64,000 nt of DNA from Paenibacillus sp. J31TS4 (GCF_018403265.1 NZ_BOSI01000001.1:1674001-1738000); one strand, 5' to 3'; shown: positions 44,149 to 53,542, counted from the first letter of the stretch. Numbers and translations are program-made. The notes: generated from the sequence alone by a model not told the origin.

Positions 44149-45117
44149 TCAGTCCGATTCGTCTATGTATTGGTTCGCGATTCCGCGGGCCAGCTCCCGA
44201 ATCATGCGCCTCAGCTCCACCGGCTCAAGAATGCGAATAGCCGTGCCGAACGTTAATAGATGCCGGGGCAGGTACTTGTTCATGGTTGGGATGTCGAGCA
44301 GAAACCGCGCTTCCCGGTCGGTCCGTTCCGTTAAATAGTGGCGCAGATGCCAATGGCCGCAAACCGCGTCCAGCGTGTCGGGCTCCCCCTCGATACGGAT
44401 GACCGTCAGCGGTCCCTCCGCCTCCCGCCCCTGCTTGGACTGCTCGCGAAAATAAGCGGACGCGGAGAAACGCTCCGGCGTCTCGAACCGTCCTTCGGTC
44501 GGCTCCAGCCGGGCGATCCGATCGACGCGGAACGTCCGCACCGCCTGCGACCGATGGCAGAACGCGACAGTGTACCAGACGTTTCGGTCGTAAGCGAGCC
44601 CGTACGGATCGATTTCGCGTTCGGCCGGCTCTGCATCCCTTTTGCGATAGGCGATACGGACCGTTTGCCCCTCCTTTGCCGCCTGCTCCAAATCTCGCAG
44701 CAGCGGTACGACGGAGGGCGGGCGCGCCGGAGATATGACATCCAGGGCGCTTGTCCGGTCGGACAGGTCTTGGCGCTGCTCTTCGTGCAGCCCGTTCTCC
44801 ACCTTTTTGAGGGCGCTCTCGAGCTCCCCCGTATACGGATAGCCGGCGCCTTGTGCGAATTTATAAGCGTCCAGAAGCGCCTTGAGCTCTACGGATTGGA
44901 AGAACAATGGCGTCTCCTTGAACGTTTCCAGAATGCGAATGCCGCCGTCATGCCCCGATTCCGCGACGACCGGCACGCCGCTGGCGCTTAATGCGTCGAG
45001 ATACCGGTACACGGTGCGGACGCTGATTTCCAGACTGTCCGCGATTTGCGCGGCGGTGAGCTTCCTTCCGGATCGCAGCATCCACAGCATGGACAGCATG
45101 TTATCCCACTTCGCCAT
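44149..45117 (-). CDS. YafY-type WYL-domain transcriptional regulator
   Basis: 322 aa. N-terminal HTH_11 (RKLTAAQIADSLEISVRTVYRYLDALSA) and a C-terminal WYL domain (VRIAYRKRDAEPAEREIDPYGL, NVWYTVAFCHRSQAVRTFRVDRI) with WCX extension ending RILEPVELRRMI. WYL domains sense nucleotides or nucleic acid. Divergently placed from no gene; target unknown. Confidence 0.92.
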   Translation of the reverse strand: MAKWDNMLSMLWMLRSGRKLTAAQIADSLEISVRTVYRYLDALSASGVPVVAESGHDGGIRILETFKETPLFFQSVELKALLDAYKFAQGAGYPYTGELESALKKVENGLHEEQRQDLSDRTSALDVISPARPPSVVPLLRDLEQAAKEGQTVRIAYRKRDAEPAEREIDPYGLAYDRNVWYTVAFCHRSQAVRTFRVDRIARLEPTEGRFETPERFSASAYFREQSKQGREAEGPLTVIRIEGEPDTLDAVCGHWHLRHYLTERTDREARFLLDIPTMNKYLPRHLLTFGTAIRILEPVELRRMIRELARGIANQYIDESD

Positions 45118-45186
45118 TGGAAATCCTCTTTTCTATGTGAACAAATGAACTAGATTGGGGTAAGCCACTGTTGTTCTTGGCATATA

Positions 45187-45210
45187 AGGGCGTCCCTGAT
45201 GGGACGCCCT
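45187..45210. terminator. Hairpin between the ECF sigma gene and the WYL regulator gene
   Basis: AGGGCGTCCC/GGGACGCCCT, 10-bp perfect stem with loop TGAT. No U-tract on either side, so termination is possible but not certain. Confidence 0.55.
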
Positions 45211-45318
45211 TGGTCACGATGAACTCTCTATTCTCTAGCATACCATGGTTGTGAGGACTGTGACCACGGAAATCGTCGTCTCTCCGGTCTCTGGTTAATC
45301 CGTTCCCACGAACCTTCC

Positions 45319-46182
45319 CTAAACCCGGGTAAGCTTATCCGGGTTTCGTACGAAGTAGATTCTGGCAAGCTTCCCGTCTCGAAGCTGAAATAAGATCGCG
45401 GTTATGGTTTCGTTCCCCGAACGGAGCAGGATGCCGGTCTCGCCATTCGTAGGGACAAACTCGATAGGAAGACTCTCCTGGGAATCAGCCCCAAAGCTCT
45501 TGAACCCATTGAGCAGGACTCGGGCCACAAGATGACGTGTTTGTACCGGATGCTTGAACGCCGTCACTTTGCCGCCTCCGTCGGAGACGAGCATGACATC
45601 TTCGGTCAGGAGGGACAGGACATGCTCGAAGTCGCCCTGCTCAAGGGAGGCCACGAACCGGTTCATCCACTCCATCTCGACCGCCTTGGCCGTGACTTGC
45701 TCCTCCTCGGATAGTCCCATCTTGCTTTTCGCCCGGCTCATCAGTTTGCGGCAATTCGTCTCTGTCTTGCCGAGCAGTTCCGCTAGTTCCGAATAGTCGA
45801 AGCCCAGCGCCTCCCGCAGGACGAACACGGCTCTCTCTGTCGGCGTCAGCCTTTCCAACAGGACGAGCATGGCATAAGACAGCAGATCGCGGCGGACGAC
45901 CGTTGTCTCGAGCGAATCCGCCTCCGGCGTTCGAATCGGTTCGGGGAGCCACGGACCGGTATATACTTCTCTCCTCTTCCGCGCCGACTTCTGCAGATTG
46001 ATGCAGTGGTTGGTGACCATTTTGCACAGATAGGCTTTAGGCTCCTCCAAACGTTCGGGATGGACATCGCACGCTTTGACGAATACGTCCTGCACTGCAT
46101 CTTCCGCATCCGCCGCTGATCCTGTCATTTGATACGCCAGCGTAAACAGCAGTGCCCTATATTGATCGTACAGTTCCTCCAT
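45319..46182 (-). CDS. ECF41-like RNA polymerase sigma factor with SnoaL-like tail
   Basis: 287 aa from ATG 46182 (AAGGTG upstream). Sigma2 (LFTLAYQMTGSAADAEDAVQDVF) and sigma4 (RLTPTERAVFVLREALGFDYSELAELLGKTETNCRKL). A C-terminal NTF2/SnoaL-like domain follows (ASLEQGDFEHVLSLLTEDVM ... FQLRDGKLARIYFVRNPDKL). The WLPEP linker and terminal NPDKL are the ECF41 hallmarks; the tail acts as built-in anti-sigma in that group. ECF41 genes are usually beside an oxidoreductase or carboxymuconolactone decarboxylase, here the flavoprotein upstream. Confidence 0.9.
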   Translation of the reverse strand: MEELYDQYRALLFTLAYQMTGSAADAEDAVQDVFVKACDVHPERLEEPKAYLCKMVTNHCINLQKSARKRREVYTGPWLPEPIRTPEADSLETTVVRRDLLSYAMLVLLERLTPTERAVFVLREALGFDYSELAELLGKTETNCRKLMSRAKSKMGLSEEEQVTAKAVEMEWMNRFVASLEQGDFEHVLSLLTEDVMLVSDGGGKVTAFKHPVQTRHLVARVLLNGFKSFGADSQESLPIEFVPTNGETGILLRSGNETITAILFQLRDGKLARIYFVRNPDKLTRV

Positions 46183-46236
46183 CGGTCGTCTCACCTTTTT
46201 CTGGCTGTTAGAGATCGCCGTCTTCTCGTTTTGTTA

Positions 46237-47421
46237 CTATCGAAGCGAGCTGGCTAACTCCCATGCCAGCTTCTTCGTTTTCCATGCAAGCTTTCCTGTT
46301 AGGATGAAATCAAGTCCCCATTTGCGCGCCCATACCAAACCGCGATTCTCCCCCAGCCCGATGCAAAAGGCATCCATCACTTCTTTGTGGCTCGGCGCGG
46401 GACGGCCCTCCAGATCGGCTATCACCACTTTGCCCAGTCGAGCCGCCTGCATCCCGCCTTCTTTGCACGTCATCTGATCCGCCCTGCCGGTTCCGGGATC
46501 GATGACTCTTGCGCAGTCGCCAATGCTGTATACGCCCGGCGCCCCTTTGACCCGGTAGCATTCGTCCACCAGCACTTGGCCCTCCGGAGTCAGAGGCAAG
46601 CCCATGGTGCGAAGGGCTGGATTCGGTATCAGACCGATCGTCCAAATACAGAGGCCAACCTTCAGGTTATCGCCGCTGCTGAGCGTCACCACTCCTGCTT
46701 CCTCCCGCATGGCCTTGCAGTTGTAAAGCACCGTCACCCCGCATTCACCGAGTATTTCGTTCAATTTACGGCCGACTTTTTCTGGTCCTTCCAGGAACAG
46801 CCGATCCTGTGCGCTCAGTAAATAGATAATGAGATCGGACGGATTCAGACCTAGCGTCGACGGCTCCTCGCGCATGGCAAACGCCAGCTCAGCGGATGTC
46901 CCGATGCCGCTGATCCCCGCTCCCGCCACCGCGATGGTCATCAGACGCTTCTTCTCCTCAGGGTTCGTCTCGATGGCCGCTTGCCGCAGGTTGGCGCGCC
47001 AGCGCTCTCGGATATCTGCCGCGGCTTGAGGGTCGGTCAAGTTAATGCCGCCCTGCTCGGGATCCGCTCGGCGAACGATGCTGCCGACTGCCATGACCAA
47101 AAGGTCATAACCGATTCGAGCATCCTTTCCTTGCGCGTCCGTATATCGAATTTGTTTCGTCCCGCTGTCCACGGACGTAACCGTCCCTTGCACGAATTCG
47201 ACTCCTTCCGGAAACCAATGCGTCCAGGGGAGCATAATTTCTTCCCCGCTCACGGCCGGTCGGAACAACAACACCTTGCGCACATGACCGGGCTGCTTGT
47301 CGAGCAGAACGAACCGAATCCGCCGTCCGTTCGCCATTCCCCCGGTCGCTTCCTTTATTGCTTTGAGCGCCCCAAGCCCTACATGACCGCCGCCGATAAT
47401 GAGACATGTCAATTCGTTCAT
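46237..47421 (-). CDS. NADH dehydrogenase-like FAD oxidoreductase (NDH-2 type)
   Basis: 394 aa. FAD motif LTCLIIGGGHVGLGALKAI, NAD motif MTIAVAGAGISGIGTSAELA, then CIWTIGLIPNPAL and the FAD-binding GVYSIGDCARVIDPGTG. Single-subunit pyridine-nucleotide disulfide oxidoreductase family, like YumB/YutJ/Ndh; no C-terminal TM but an amphipathic end (WKTKKLAWELASSL). Located 55 bases before the ECF41 gene on the same strand, suggesting co-transcription. GAGGAAGG before ATG. Confidence 0.9.
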   Translation of the reverse strand: MNELTCLIIGGGHVGLGALKAIKEATGGMANGRRIRFVLLDKQPGHVRKVLLFRPAVSGEEIMLPWTHWFPEGVEFVQGTVTSVDSGTKQIRYTDAQGKDARIGYDLLVMAVGSIVRRADPEQGGINLTDPQAAADIRERWRANLRQAAIETNPEEKKRLMTIAVAGAGISGIGTSAELAFAMREEPSTLGLNPSDLIIYLLSAQDRLFLEGPEKVGRKLNEILGECGVTVLYNCKAMREEAGVVTLSSGDNLKVGLCIWTIGLIPNPALRTMGLPLTPEGQVLVDECYRVKGAPGVYSIGDCARVIDPGTGRADQMTCKEGGMQAARLGKVVIADLEGRPAPSHKEVMDAFCIGLGENRGLVWARKWGLDFILTGKLAWKTKKLAWELASSLR

Positions 47422-47573
47422 CCTTCCTCAGCTCCTTAACGTTTTGCATATATAACAAGGCAGGGTGCTGATTCGTGACATCGGGACGATTTTCATGGCA
47501 TGAGCTCTTCATCAGGGATTAGACCTGCGCGATAGCATGCTATAGAGGCCTTCCTGTGGTCTAAAGAAAAAGA

Positions 47574-47640
47574 AGAGCGCCTCGGTATGATGGGTGCGCA
47601 GGAGGTTATGGCCTCAGAAGCCCATCTAGGAGATCGCTCT
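47574..47640. repeat. Quasi-palindromic element, 67 bp
   Basis: Ends AGAGCG (47574-47579) and CGCTCT (47635-47640) are perfect inverses; inside, ATGGG/CCCAT also pair. On the - strand it is followed by TCTTTTTCTTTAG. Between 47422 and 47721 there is no gene, so this is either a terminator-like hairpin of the cheW gene or a decayed mobile element end. Confidence 0.4.
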
Positions 47641-47721
47641 ACTAGAAAGTTTATGTGACAAGGTAACCAAAAATCAACTTATTTAACTAGTCTAATGTGA
47701 GTTTAATGGCACATTCTACAC

Positions 47722-48153
47722 CTATTCATGAAGCAGCACTTGGTCTAGTTTCAAAATGCCGACCAGATCATGACCCGTTAAGCCAATCCCGACAAGAAAA
47801 CTGCCGGACACTCCGCCAACGCGGTCTGGAGGAGGCTGAATATCCGAGAAGGTGGTCACTTTGTTCACCCGGTCCACGATAATCCCGACTGTATCCTCCT
47901 GATGATGGATCACTATAATGCGCGTCGTTTTGGAATACTCCTCTTCGGATAATCGAAATATATGACGCAGGCTGACGACCGGGACAATCTTCCCCCGAAG
48001 GTTAATCACGCCTTTGACATAGGGCATCACGTTCGGGATACGAGTGATCTCCTGCATCTTTATAATTTCATGAATGTCTTGAATAGGAATGCCGTATTTT
48101 TCATCTCCAATGCCACACTCTATATACTGCTCCCGCTCTGTTGCTGTCCGCAT
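47722..48153 (-). CDS. cheW: CheW, chemotaxis coupling protein
   Basis: 143 aa. YGIPIQDIHEIIKMQEITRIP, YVKGVINLRGKIVPVVSLR and TVGIIVDRVNKVTTF are the CheW double-barrel signatures. Links chemoreceptors to CheA. It follows the MCP gene by 56 bases on the same strand, so the pair is probably one operon behind the c-di-GMP riboswitch. AGGGGAGAGTACGACC before ATG. Confidence 0.96.
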   Translation of the reverse strand: MRTATEREQYIECGIGDEKYGIPIQDIHEIIKMQEITRIPNVMPYVKGVINLRGKIVPVVSLRHIFRLSEEEYSKTTRIIVIHHQEDTVGIIVDRVNKVTTFSDIQPPPDRVGGVSGSFLVGIGLTGHDLVGILKLDQVLLHE

Positions 48154-48209
48154 GGTCGTACTCTCCCCTTAAGACAATTTGAAATTTACCCCTGCCGGCG
48201 GACTCATTC

Positions 48210-50042
48210 TTATTTTACTTTAAAAATGGAGACAGCCTCGTTCAAGCCTTCGGCAAGCTGCGCGAGCGATTGCGAGGTAGCCGCAGTCTCCTCTGCTGCT
48301 GCGGCCGCTTCTTGACTTGCGGACGAAATGCTTTCAATGGAATGCATCACTTCGTTAGACTGGGCGGCTTGCTCTTCACTTGCGGCAGCAATCTCTCCGA
48401 CTTTCCGCTCCGTGTCGTTAATCATCTCAATAATTCTTGCAAAAGCTTCTCCTGTCTCTTGCGTCTGATGGACCCCGTCGGATACGGCCGCAACACTCTT
48501 ATAGGTGTTTTCCTGCATTCCTTTAATAATCAGGGTGATTTCCTTGGTTGCCGTACCGCTGCGCTCGGCCAGTTTCCGCACTTCGTCGGCCACAACTGCA
48601 AAGCCTCTTCCTTGTTCTCCGGCACGCGCAGCTTCAATGGCGGCATTCAGCGCCAGCAAATTCGTTTGCTCGGCAATATCGTCGATCACTTCAATAATTT
48701 CTCCGATTTTGTTGGAGTCTTCCTTTAAGTGCGACATCTGCAGATTTACTTGATTCATGCTTTGTACGGATTTTGAGACAATGATTCCTCCGTCTTGGGC
48801 GATGGAAGTGGTTTTGGCTGCTAACTCTGCCGCTTCCTCCGCGTTCTCCGCAACGGAATTAATGGCTGCCGACAATTCGCTGAACAGCTCCTGCATATAC
48901 TGCGCCGCCTGCGCTTGCGTCGTGCTTCCGCCTGCAATCTCTTCCGTCGTAGAGGAAATTTGTTCCGATGCAGCGGCAACACTATGGGAGGAACTCATTA
49001 TGCCGCCGATTAATTCACGTAAGCTGACAACCATTTTGTTGACGGAGGCCGATAGCTGCCCCAGCTCGTCATTAGAACGGATGGCCACCTCTTCCGTCAA
49101 GTCTCCCCCGGCGATTTTTTCCGTCGTTTTCGTTAATGCTTGAAGAGGTACCGTTATCGTTCGGACAATCCAAGTGACGAGCAGAATGCCGATCAAAATC
49201 GCAACTACAATCACAACGATAGTCGTATAAAGAATTCCTTGGGTTGCACTCGAAATTTCGGACATTTCAATGCCGCCGACAATTTTCCACCCGGTCAGTT
49301 GGTTGGTAGCATATACCGCCCGCTTGTTTAGACCTTGAAATACGTAATCGAGCGTACCGGAGTCCTTCTCATAAAATTTTGGCACAAACGACTCTTTATT
49401 TTCGGTACCCGCGGCAATCGTAGGATGGACAATATACTTGCGGTCCTTATCCATGACAGTTACGTAGCCCTTCTGTCCGATTGTGAAGCCGGCCACTTGC
49501 TGAGAAAGCTTAGCCAAATCGAGCGACCCGCCGACTACTCCCAAGCCGTCATCGCTTGCTTTTGCTATGTTCACCACGACATGGCCCGTCCCCACCGAAA
49601 CGATTGGATCGTCCACAATCGCATTCCCCTTATTACTCATCGCTTTCGTGTACCAAGGCCGCTTGGTAGGATCAAATCCATCCATCTTCTGGACAGGGGA
49701 ATTAATAAACAAACCATTGTTCATTCCATAATATACGGACTCGTATTCGGAGCTGACTGCCTTATAGGCATCCAGCACGTTTTGGATTTTAGCGCTGCCC
49801 GAATCATCGGTCATCATTCCGCTGGTCTGTTTTGCAAAATAGTCCATATCAGCCAAACTCGAGGTGATCAGATCAGTAATTTGATTGTTTACATACTGCA
49901 CATTCTCGGTTGCGCTATCCATAATCTGATCAATTACCGCAGATTTTGCCTTTTGATAGGAAAACCAGCCGATCGTGACACACGGCAAGATAAGAATTAC
50001 CAGGAAAGACGCAATCAAACGATTTTTTACAGTCAGTTTCAA
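48210..50042 (-). CDS. Methyl-accepting chemotaxis protein with dCache sensor
   Basis: 610 aa from a TTG at 50042 (GAGGAG ten bases upstream); an ATG at 50060 has a poorer site. TM1 ([20 protein letters not shown]), an extracellular dCache domain of about 250 residues ([41 protein letters not shown]), TM2 ([18 protein letters not shown]), HAMP ([18 protein letters not shown]), then the signalling hairpin [20 protein letters not shown] and [15 protein letters not shown]. dCache sensors often bind amino acids or organic acids. Preceded by a c-di-GMP-I riboswitch. Confidence 0.95.
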   Translation of the reverse strand: MKLTVKNRLIASFLVILILPCVTIGWFSYQKAKSAVIDQIMDSATENVQYVNNQITDLITSSLADMDYFAKQTSGMMTDDSGSAKIQNVLDAYKAVSSEYESVYYGMNNGLFINSPVQKMDGFDPTKRPWYTKAMSNKGNAIVDDPIVSVGTGHVVVNIAKASDDGLGVVGGSLDLAKLSQQVAGFTIGQKGYVTVMDKDRKYIVHPTIAAGTENKESFVPKFYEKDSGTLDYVFQGLNKRAVYATNQLTGWKIVGGIEMSEISSATQGILYTTIVVIVVAILIGILLVTWIVRTITVPLQALTKTTEKIAGGDLTEEVAIRSNDELGQLSASVNKMVVSLRELIGGIMSSSHSVAAASEQISSTTEEIAGGSTTQAQAAQYMQELFSELSAAINSVAENAEEAAELAAKTTSIAQDGGIIVSKSVQSMNQVNLQMSHLKEDSNKIGEIIEVIDDIAEQTNLLALNAAIEAARAGEQGRGFAVVADEVRKLAERSGTATKEITLIIKGMQENTYKSVAAVSDGVHQTQETGEAFARIIEMINDTERKVGEIAAASEEQAAQSNEVMHSIESISSASQEAAAAAEETAATSQSLAQLAEGLNEAVSIFKVK

Positions 50043-50093
50043 TGGTTTCAAGCTCCTCATTCTTCTAATTTGATATTCCTAAGGTCATGAGAC

Positions 50094-50124
50094 ATAAAAA
50101 AATACCCCTTTAGTGGAAAAGGAG
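50094..50124 (-). terminator. Riboswitch expression-platform terminator before the MCP gene
   Basis: On the - strand CTCCTTT-TCCACT-AAAGGGG forms a 7-bp stem followed by TATTTTTTTATG, between the aptamer and the MCP start codon. Read-through versus termination would set MCP-CheW expression. Confidence 0.85.
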
Positions 50125-50140
50125 CATTCGATTTCCCCAA

Positions 50141-50218
50141 TTGGTAACCCGGCTGTCGTGGCAGTAGCGCTTTAGACCCGTGGTTTTGCGACCTTATCTT
50201 TCAATAAGTTTGCCTTTT
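50141..50218 (-). promoter_or_regulatory. Cyclic-di-GMP-I (GEMM-I) riboswitch aptamer
   Basis: The - strand reads GGCAAAC, then CTTAT-TGAAAG-ATAAG (stem with GNRA loop), then GTCGCAAAACCACGGGTCTA, then CAGCCGGGTTACC. These are the diagnostic blocks of GEMM-I: the GGCAAAC start, GAAA tetraloop, GCAAA junction, tetraloop-receptor side with GGGTCTAA, and the closing GGTTACC. The downstream terminator and MCP gene match common targets of this class. Which ligand state terminates cannot be read with certainty. Confidence 0.88.
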
Positions 50219-50889
50219 TCAATTTTGGTTCAATAAAAACTTCTGACAAAAACCAGCTTTGTGATTTTCAAACGATTTGATCCAGCATTCAGCAAATGTT
50301 AATTCCAGTATGTGATTGATCAAATCTCCTTTGCTTTTGAAAGATTGGTAAACTGTTTAATAGAATCGACAGTTCGACAAATTATGAGTACGTAATCGAC
50401 ATTTTTCGTCATTCCTTCCACATATTACATGACAAAACGTTACTTTTCAAGCCATAAATTGGTGTTTATTCGACTTTTTATAGAACTTTATTCCTACTAT
50501 CTAACATATTCATGGGATTTAGGAACCGGAATGTGTGTGTTTCGATTAGATATATATACCCATCCTGAGGTTCAAAATAAAAGTTCCAAGTGTACTCTCT
50601 TGCGGAAAAAGCTTGTCCTCCTCCGACGTCTTCTGCCCTCGTCGGAGGGGGACAAGAACATATATCGTTATTGGAAAAGAAAAAGTGTATAGTTAGTTGT
50701 TCTGTAACCCAAAGCTAAATAAGCTGCCGGATCAAGCCGACAGCTTTGAACTCCCGTAATCTCTCCTCGCTATTCCTCTCGGTCAGCAGCGTTCCTATCC
50801 TGCCTTAGTTTACGCACCTATGACGATCATTGGGTCCATGCTAAACTATCCGGTATAGAACGACATGCGCGAGGAAGCAGGGGTGGGAC
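50219..50889. other. AT-rich gene-free patch, 670 bp
   Basis: Clearly AT-rich compared with neighbours. A + strand frame at 50429-50692 has no ribosome site and no recognisable content, so I do not call it. It contains a 16-bp inverted repeat (50612-50627/50641-50656; 15 of 16 pairs) with a 13-base loop, followed on the - strand by CTTTTTCC, and a 10-bp stem near 50727-50752. No gene precedes these on the - strand. The MCP promoter should lie just upstream of 50219. Possibly the remains of an insertion. Confidence 0.5.
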
Positions 50890-51894
50890 ATGGAGATAAA
50901 CCTAGCAGAGCGTTTGATTGCGGAATGGGCGGAAGAGAATGCCCAGGCGATTGGGCTAGCGCCGAATACCATCCGGTCGTCCTATCTCTATAACCCCGGA
51001 GGCTTCGGCAACTTGTCCATCTGTTTGACGGACGGCCGCACGCGGCTTCACGTCAAACTGGCACCGCCTAGAAAAGCGGAACGACTGCGGCAATGGGCAA
51101 GCATTAGCGATTATCTTACGGAGCATTACACGGCGCCCAGGCTTGTCGCTGAGATAGACACTGAGATCGTGCCTGGGTATCCGTACGGCCTTGTGTTCGA
51201 ATATATCGAGGATGCCGTCTCGCTTGCGGACGCGCATTATCCCGAGGTCGTGCTGTCAGGCGTTCTGGAGACCGCCGCAAAGCTTCATCGCGACAACCGT
51301 CTTCACGCCATGCTGCCTCAGAATGAGACTCGCACCTATGCAGAGGCATTCGAAGATGAATACCTATCCCGATTTCGGGAGGATCTCGACGGAATCGTCG
51401 AGTCGCGCGAGCTGCTTAGAGATTTCGTGTCCGATGAGACGATCATGTGGTTTGGAGAAGAAATAGAGAGGCTGAACGAGACGGTCCGGCAAACTCCTGC
51501 CTTCCTCCTCCCAGCTGGCGACGTGGTGCATAACGATCTGAACGGCAACAACGTACTGACCTCGGGCATGGAACGCTTCCGGATCATCGACTGGGACGAC
51601 CTGTCCGGCCGGGGCGACGCGGCGATGGACTATTCCGTCCTGCTTTGGCCGCTGACCCAGGAGCCGGCATGGCCCAAGTGGAGAGAGCACGTGCTGGCAG
51701 AGGCAGAGGCTGCGACCGTCCAGCGATTGGACCTTTATTTTCGCGCGAAGCTGTTCGACGACGTCCTCGACGTGCTGGCCGACTATGTCGAGGCGGAGCA
51801 GGTGCCGGAGCATCGGGACGCCACCCAGCAGAGGGCCAAGGCCGTTCATCTTCACTCCTATCCGCTGTATCTTGCCAAGTACGGCGCCGGATAA
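50890..51894 (+). CDS. Aminoglycoside-phosphotransferase-fold kinase
   Basis: 334 aa. Catalytic VVHNDLNGNNVL (HxDxxxxN) and metal RIIDWDDLSGRGDAAMD; N-lobe shows LHVKLAPPRKAERL and hinge FEYIEDAVSLADA. Substrate unknown: family members phosphorylate aminoglycosides, choline, homoserine or metabolites. No resistance claim is justified. Bidirectional terminator downstream. Confidence 0.87.
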   Translation: MEINLAERLIAEWAEENAQAIGLAPNTIRSSYLYNPGGFGNLSICLTDGRTRLHVKLAPPRKAERLRQWASISDYLTEHYTAPRLVAEIDTEIVPGYPYGLVFEYIEDAVSLADAHYPEVVLSGVLETAAKLHRDNRLHAMLPQNETRTYAEAFEDEYLSRFREDLDGIVESRELLRDFVSDETIMWFGEEIERLNETVRQTPAFLLPAGDVVHNDLNGNNVLTSGMERFRIIDWDDLSGRGDAAMDYSVLLWPLTQEPAWPKWREHVLAEAEAATVQRLDLYFRAKLFDDVLDVLADYVEAEQVPEHRDATQQRAKAVHLHSYPLYLAKYGAG

Positions 51895-51950
51895 GGCGGG
51901 GCGGCCAGCTACCCGAGTTTCGAAGCTCATGAGCTATCTGGTAACCAAAT

Positions 51951-51976
51951 AAACCGCCCCTATGAGGGCGGTTTCT
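51951..51976. terminator. Terminator between the kinase and LOG genes
   Basis: AAACCGCCC/GGGCGGTTT, 9-bp perfect stem with a short loop; both sides are T-rich, so it can serve both convergent genes. Confidence 0.88.
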
Positions 51977-52046
51977 TCAACTCTAATATCTGTTAGCCAT
52001 CCATCTACTTCGTTGCACCGCGGAGCTCCGTTTTTTAGGGAAGAGC

Positions 52047-52628
52047 TTAAGTCTGGTTTTCCTTAAGATAAGTTTTTACGGTCGGTGGTTCATAAGAAGC
52101 AAATTGTTCAAGCAGCCGATTGGGTTCCATCTCTACAATTGCCATAGATAGGTACTTTTCGTGCAGAAATTGTTCCTTTGTCATATGGTTGAACAGCTCC
52201 ACAAGAGGATCAAAGTAATGATTAATGTTTAGAAGACCACAGGGTTTTTGATGAAGTCCTAATTGAGCCCATGTAAATATTTCGAAGAATTCTTCTAATG
52301 TTCCCGGCCCACCCGGTAAAGCGACAAAGCCATCTGCAAGCTCTGCCATTGTAGCCTTTCTCTCATGCATAGAGTCAACAACGATCAGCCTGGATAATCC
52401 TTTATGCGATATTTCTCTCTGCTCTAGGAAACCAGGCATAATGCCAATGACTTGTCCACCTTCCTCTAAGACAGCATCCGCAACGGCTCCCATAACACCA
52501 ACACTTGCTCCCCCGTAAACAAGGGTAAGATCCCGTTTCGCAAGTTCTTTACCAAAACGTATGGCATGTTCTATGTACACATTCGATGCTCCAGCACTGG
52601 AACCACAAAATACAGCTATACTTTTCAT
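52047..52628 (-). CDS. LOG family (TIGR00730) protein, cytokinin-riboside hydrolase-like
   Basis: 193 aa from ATG 52628. Rossmann start MKSIAVFCGSSAGASN, YGGASVGVMGAVADAVL and the signature MHERKATMAELADGFVALPGGPGTLEE (PGGxGTxxE). The family cleaves nucleoside 5'-monophosphates to base and ribose-5-phosphate. More AT-rich than its neighbours, suggesting separate origin. GGGGGACGGTCATC before the ATG. Confidence 0.93.
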   Translation of the reverse strand: MKSIAVFCGSSAGASNVYIEHAIRFGKELAKRDLTLVYGGASVGVMGAVADAVLEEGGQVIGIMPGFLEQREISHKGLSRLIVVDSMHERKATMAELADGFVALPGGPGTLEEFFEIFTWAQLGLHQKPCGLLNINHYFDPLVELFNHMTKEQFLHEKYLSMAIVEMEPNRLLEQFASYEPPTVKTYLKENQT

Positions 52629-52695
52629 GATGACCGTCCCCCTAACGAATTCCACATATCTATTATACAAAAATCAAAACATGACTCCCGGTATT

Positions 52696-53542
52696 CTACC
52701 CGTTCGGAGCCTCCTCCAGGCTCCACTCTACGCGGAAGCCGCCCTCCGCTCGGTCTCCTGTTATCGTGATGCGATAGATGCCCGGCTTCCCGATCTTTAC
52801 GATGTGCCGGCCGCCGCTTTCGTTCATGCCGACGAGTCGTCCCTGCTCGTCCATGACGTGATAGCCGTAGCCGCCGGACGATATAGCAAAGGTGACGGCG
52901 AACTCAAGCAGTTCCCCTTCCCGTGCGGCGACCGGAATCTCATGCCGGCCGTGAAACTGCTGGAAGCTTGCGGAGAGGGACGTCGCCTCGCGGGTTTCGG
53001 ACCAGCCGCGCTTTTGCGTAAAGTTCCCTTTCCCCAGAAGAAAGAGGGAGAGCGGAAGCACGAGCCCGAACAGGAGGAACACGCGTCTCGGCCCTTGCAC
53101 CAACAAGGTTCCTGCGTAAAACAGAAGGGCGCACAGTGCACCGATTATTCCGGCCAAGACAGTGTATTCGTCTCGTTCCAAGACGTTAAAGAAGGCATAG
53201 CCCGCCACGGTGTGAAGAACCGCTCTCCACACCCGCCTGTACCGAAGCAGCTTGACCGTGAGCAGATCGGCCGCCGCCGAGCAGACGATTACCATAGACG
53301 TAAAACATGCCCCAGACACGCAGATTGGATAGCCCTTCCCCGAACGCATAGAGATCGAAGCCGCCCAGCTGAAAGAGAATAAGAAAAAAGAGGGACGAGG
53401 CGAAGCCCGCTCCCGTAAGCTTCTCCGCCGCGTATGACAGGAAGCGGGACCAGGAACGGTTCTTCAAAACCAAAGGATTGCGACGTTCCCCAATAGGCTG
53501 TCTCGGCCCTCCGCTTCCTCGTTCCGCTGATTGATTTCTCAT
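52696..53542 (-). pseudogene. Frameshifted membrane protein next to the sulfatase gene
   Basis: One gene in two frames. Frame 1 from ATG 53542 (GGAGGGGAAAGGG) reads MRNQSAERGSGGPRQ..., TM segments, ...LSNLRVWGMFYVYG. Frame 2 continues IVCSAAADLLTVKLL..., AVLHTVAGYAFFNVL, two more TM segments, then an extracellular beta-rich domain to 52696. The break is at GGTAATC (about 53286-53292): removing one A restores YVYG-IVCSA, giving about 281 aa. Either a real one-base insertion or a sequencing error. The C-terminal domain (HIVKIGKPGIYRITITGDR) suggests ligand or polymer contact. Confidence 0.7.

Noticed and set aside
47460-47490. Complete ECF41 promoter before the flavoprotein gene
   Set aside because: A TGTCACG word is present but no CGTC-type -10 at the expected spacing.
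50429-50692. 87-codon + strand frame in the AT-rich patch
   Set aside because: No ribosome site, no family, and it contains the large inverted repeat.
50890-51894. Aminoglycoside-resistance gene
   Set aside because: Kinase fold is clear but substrate residues are not diagnostic; family covers many metabolites.
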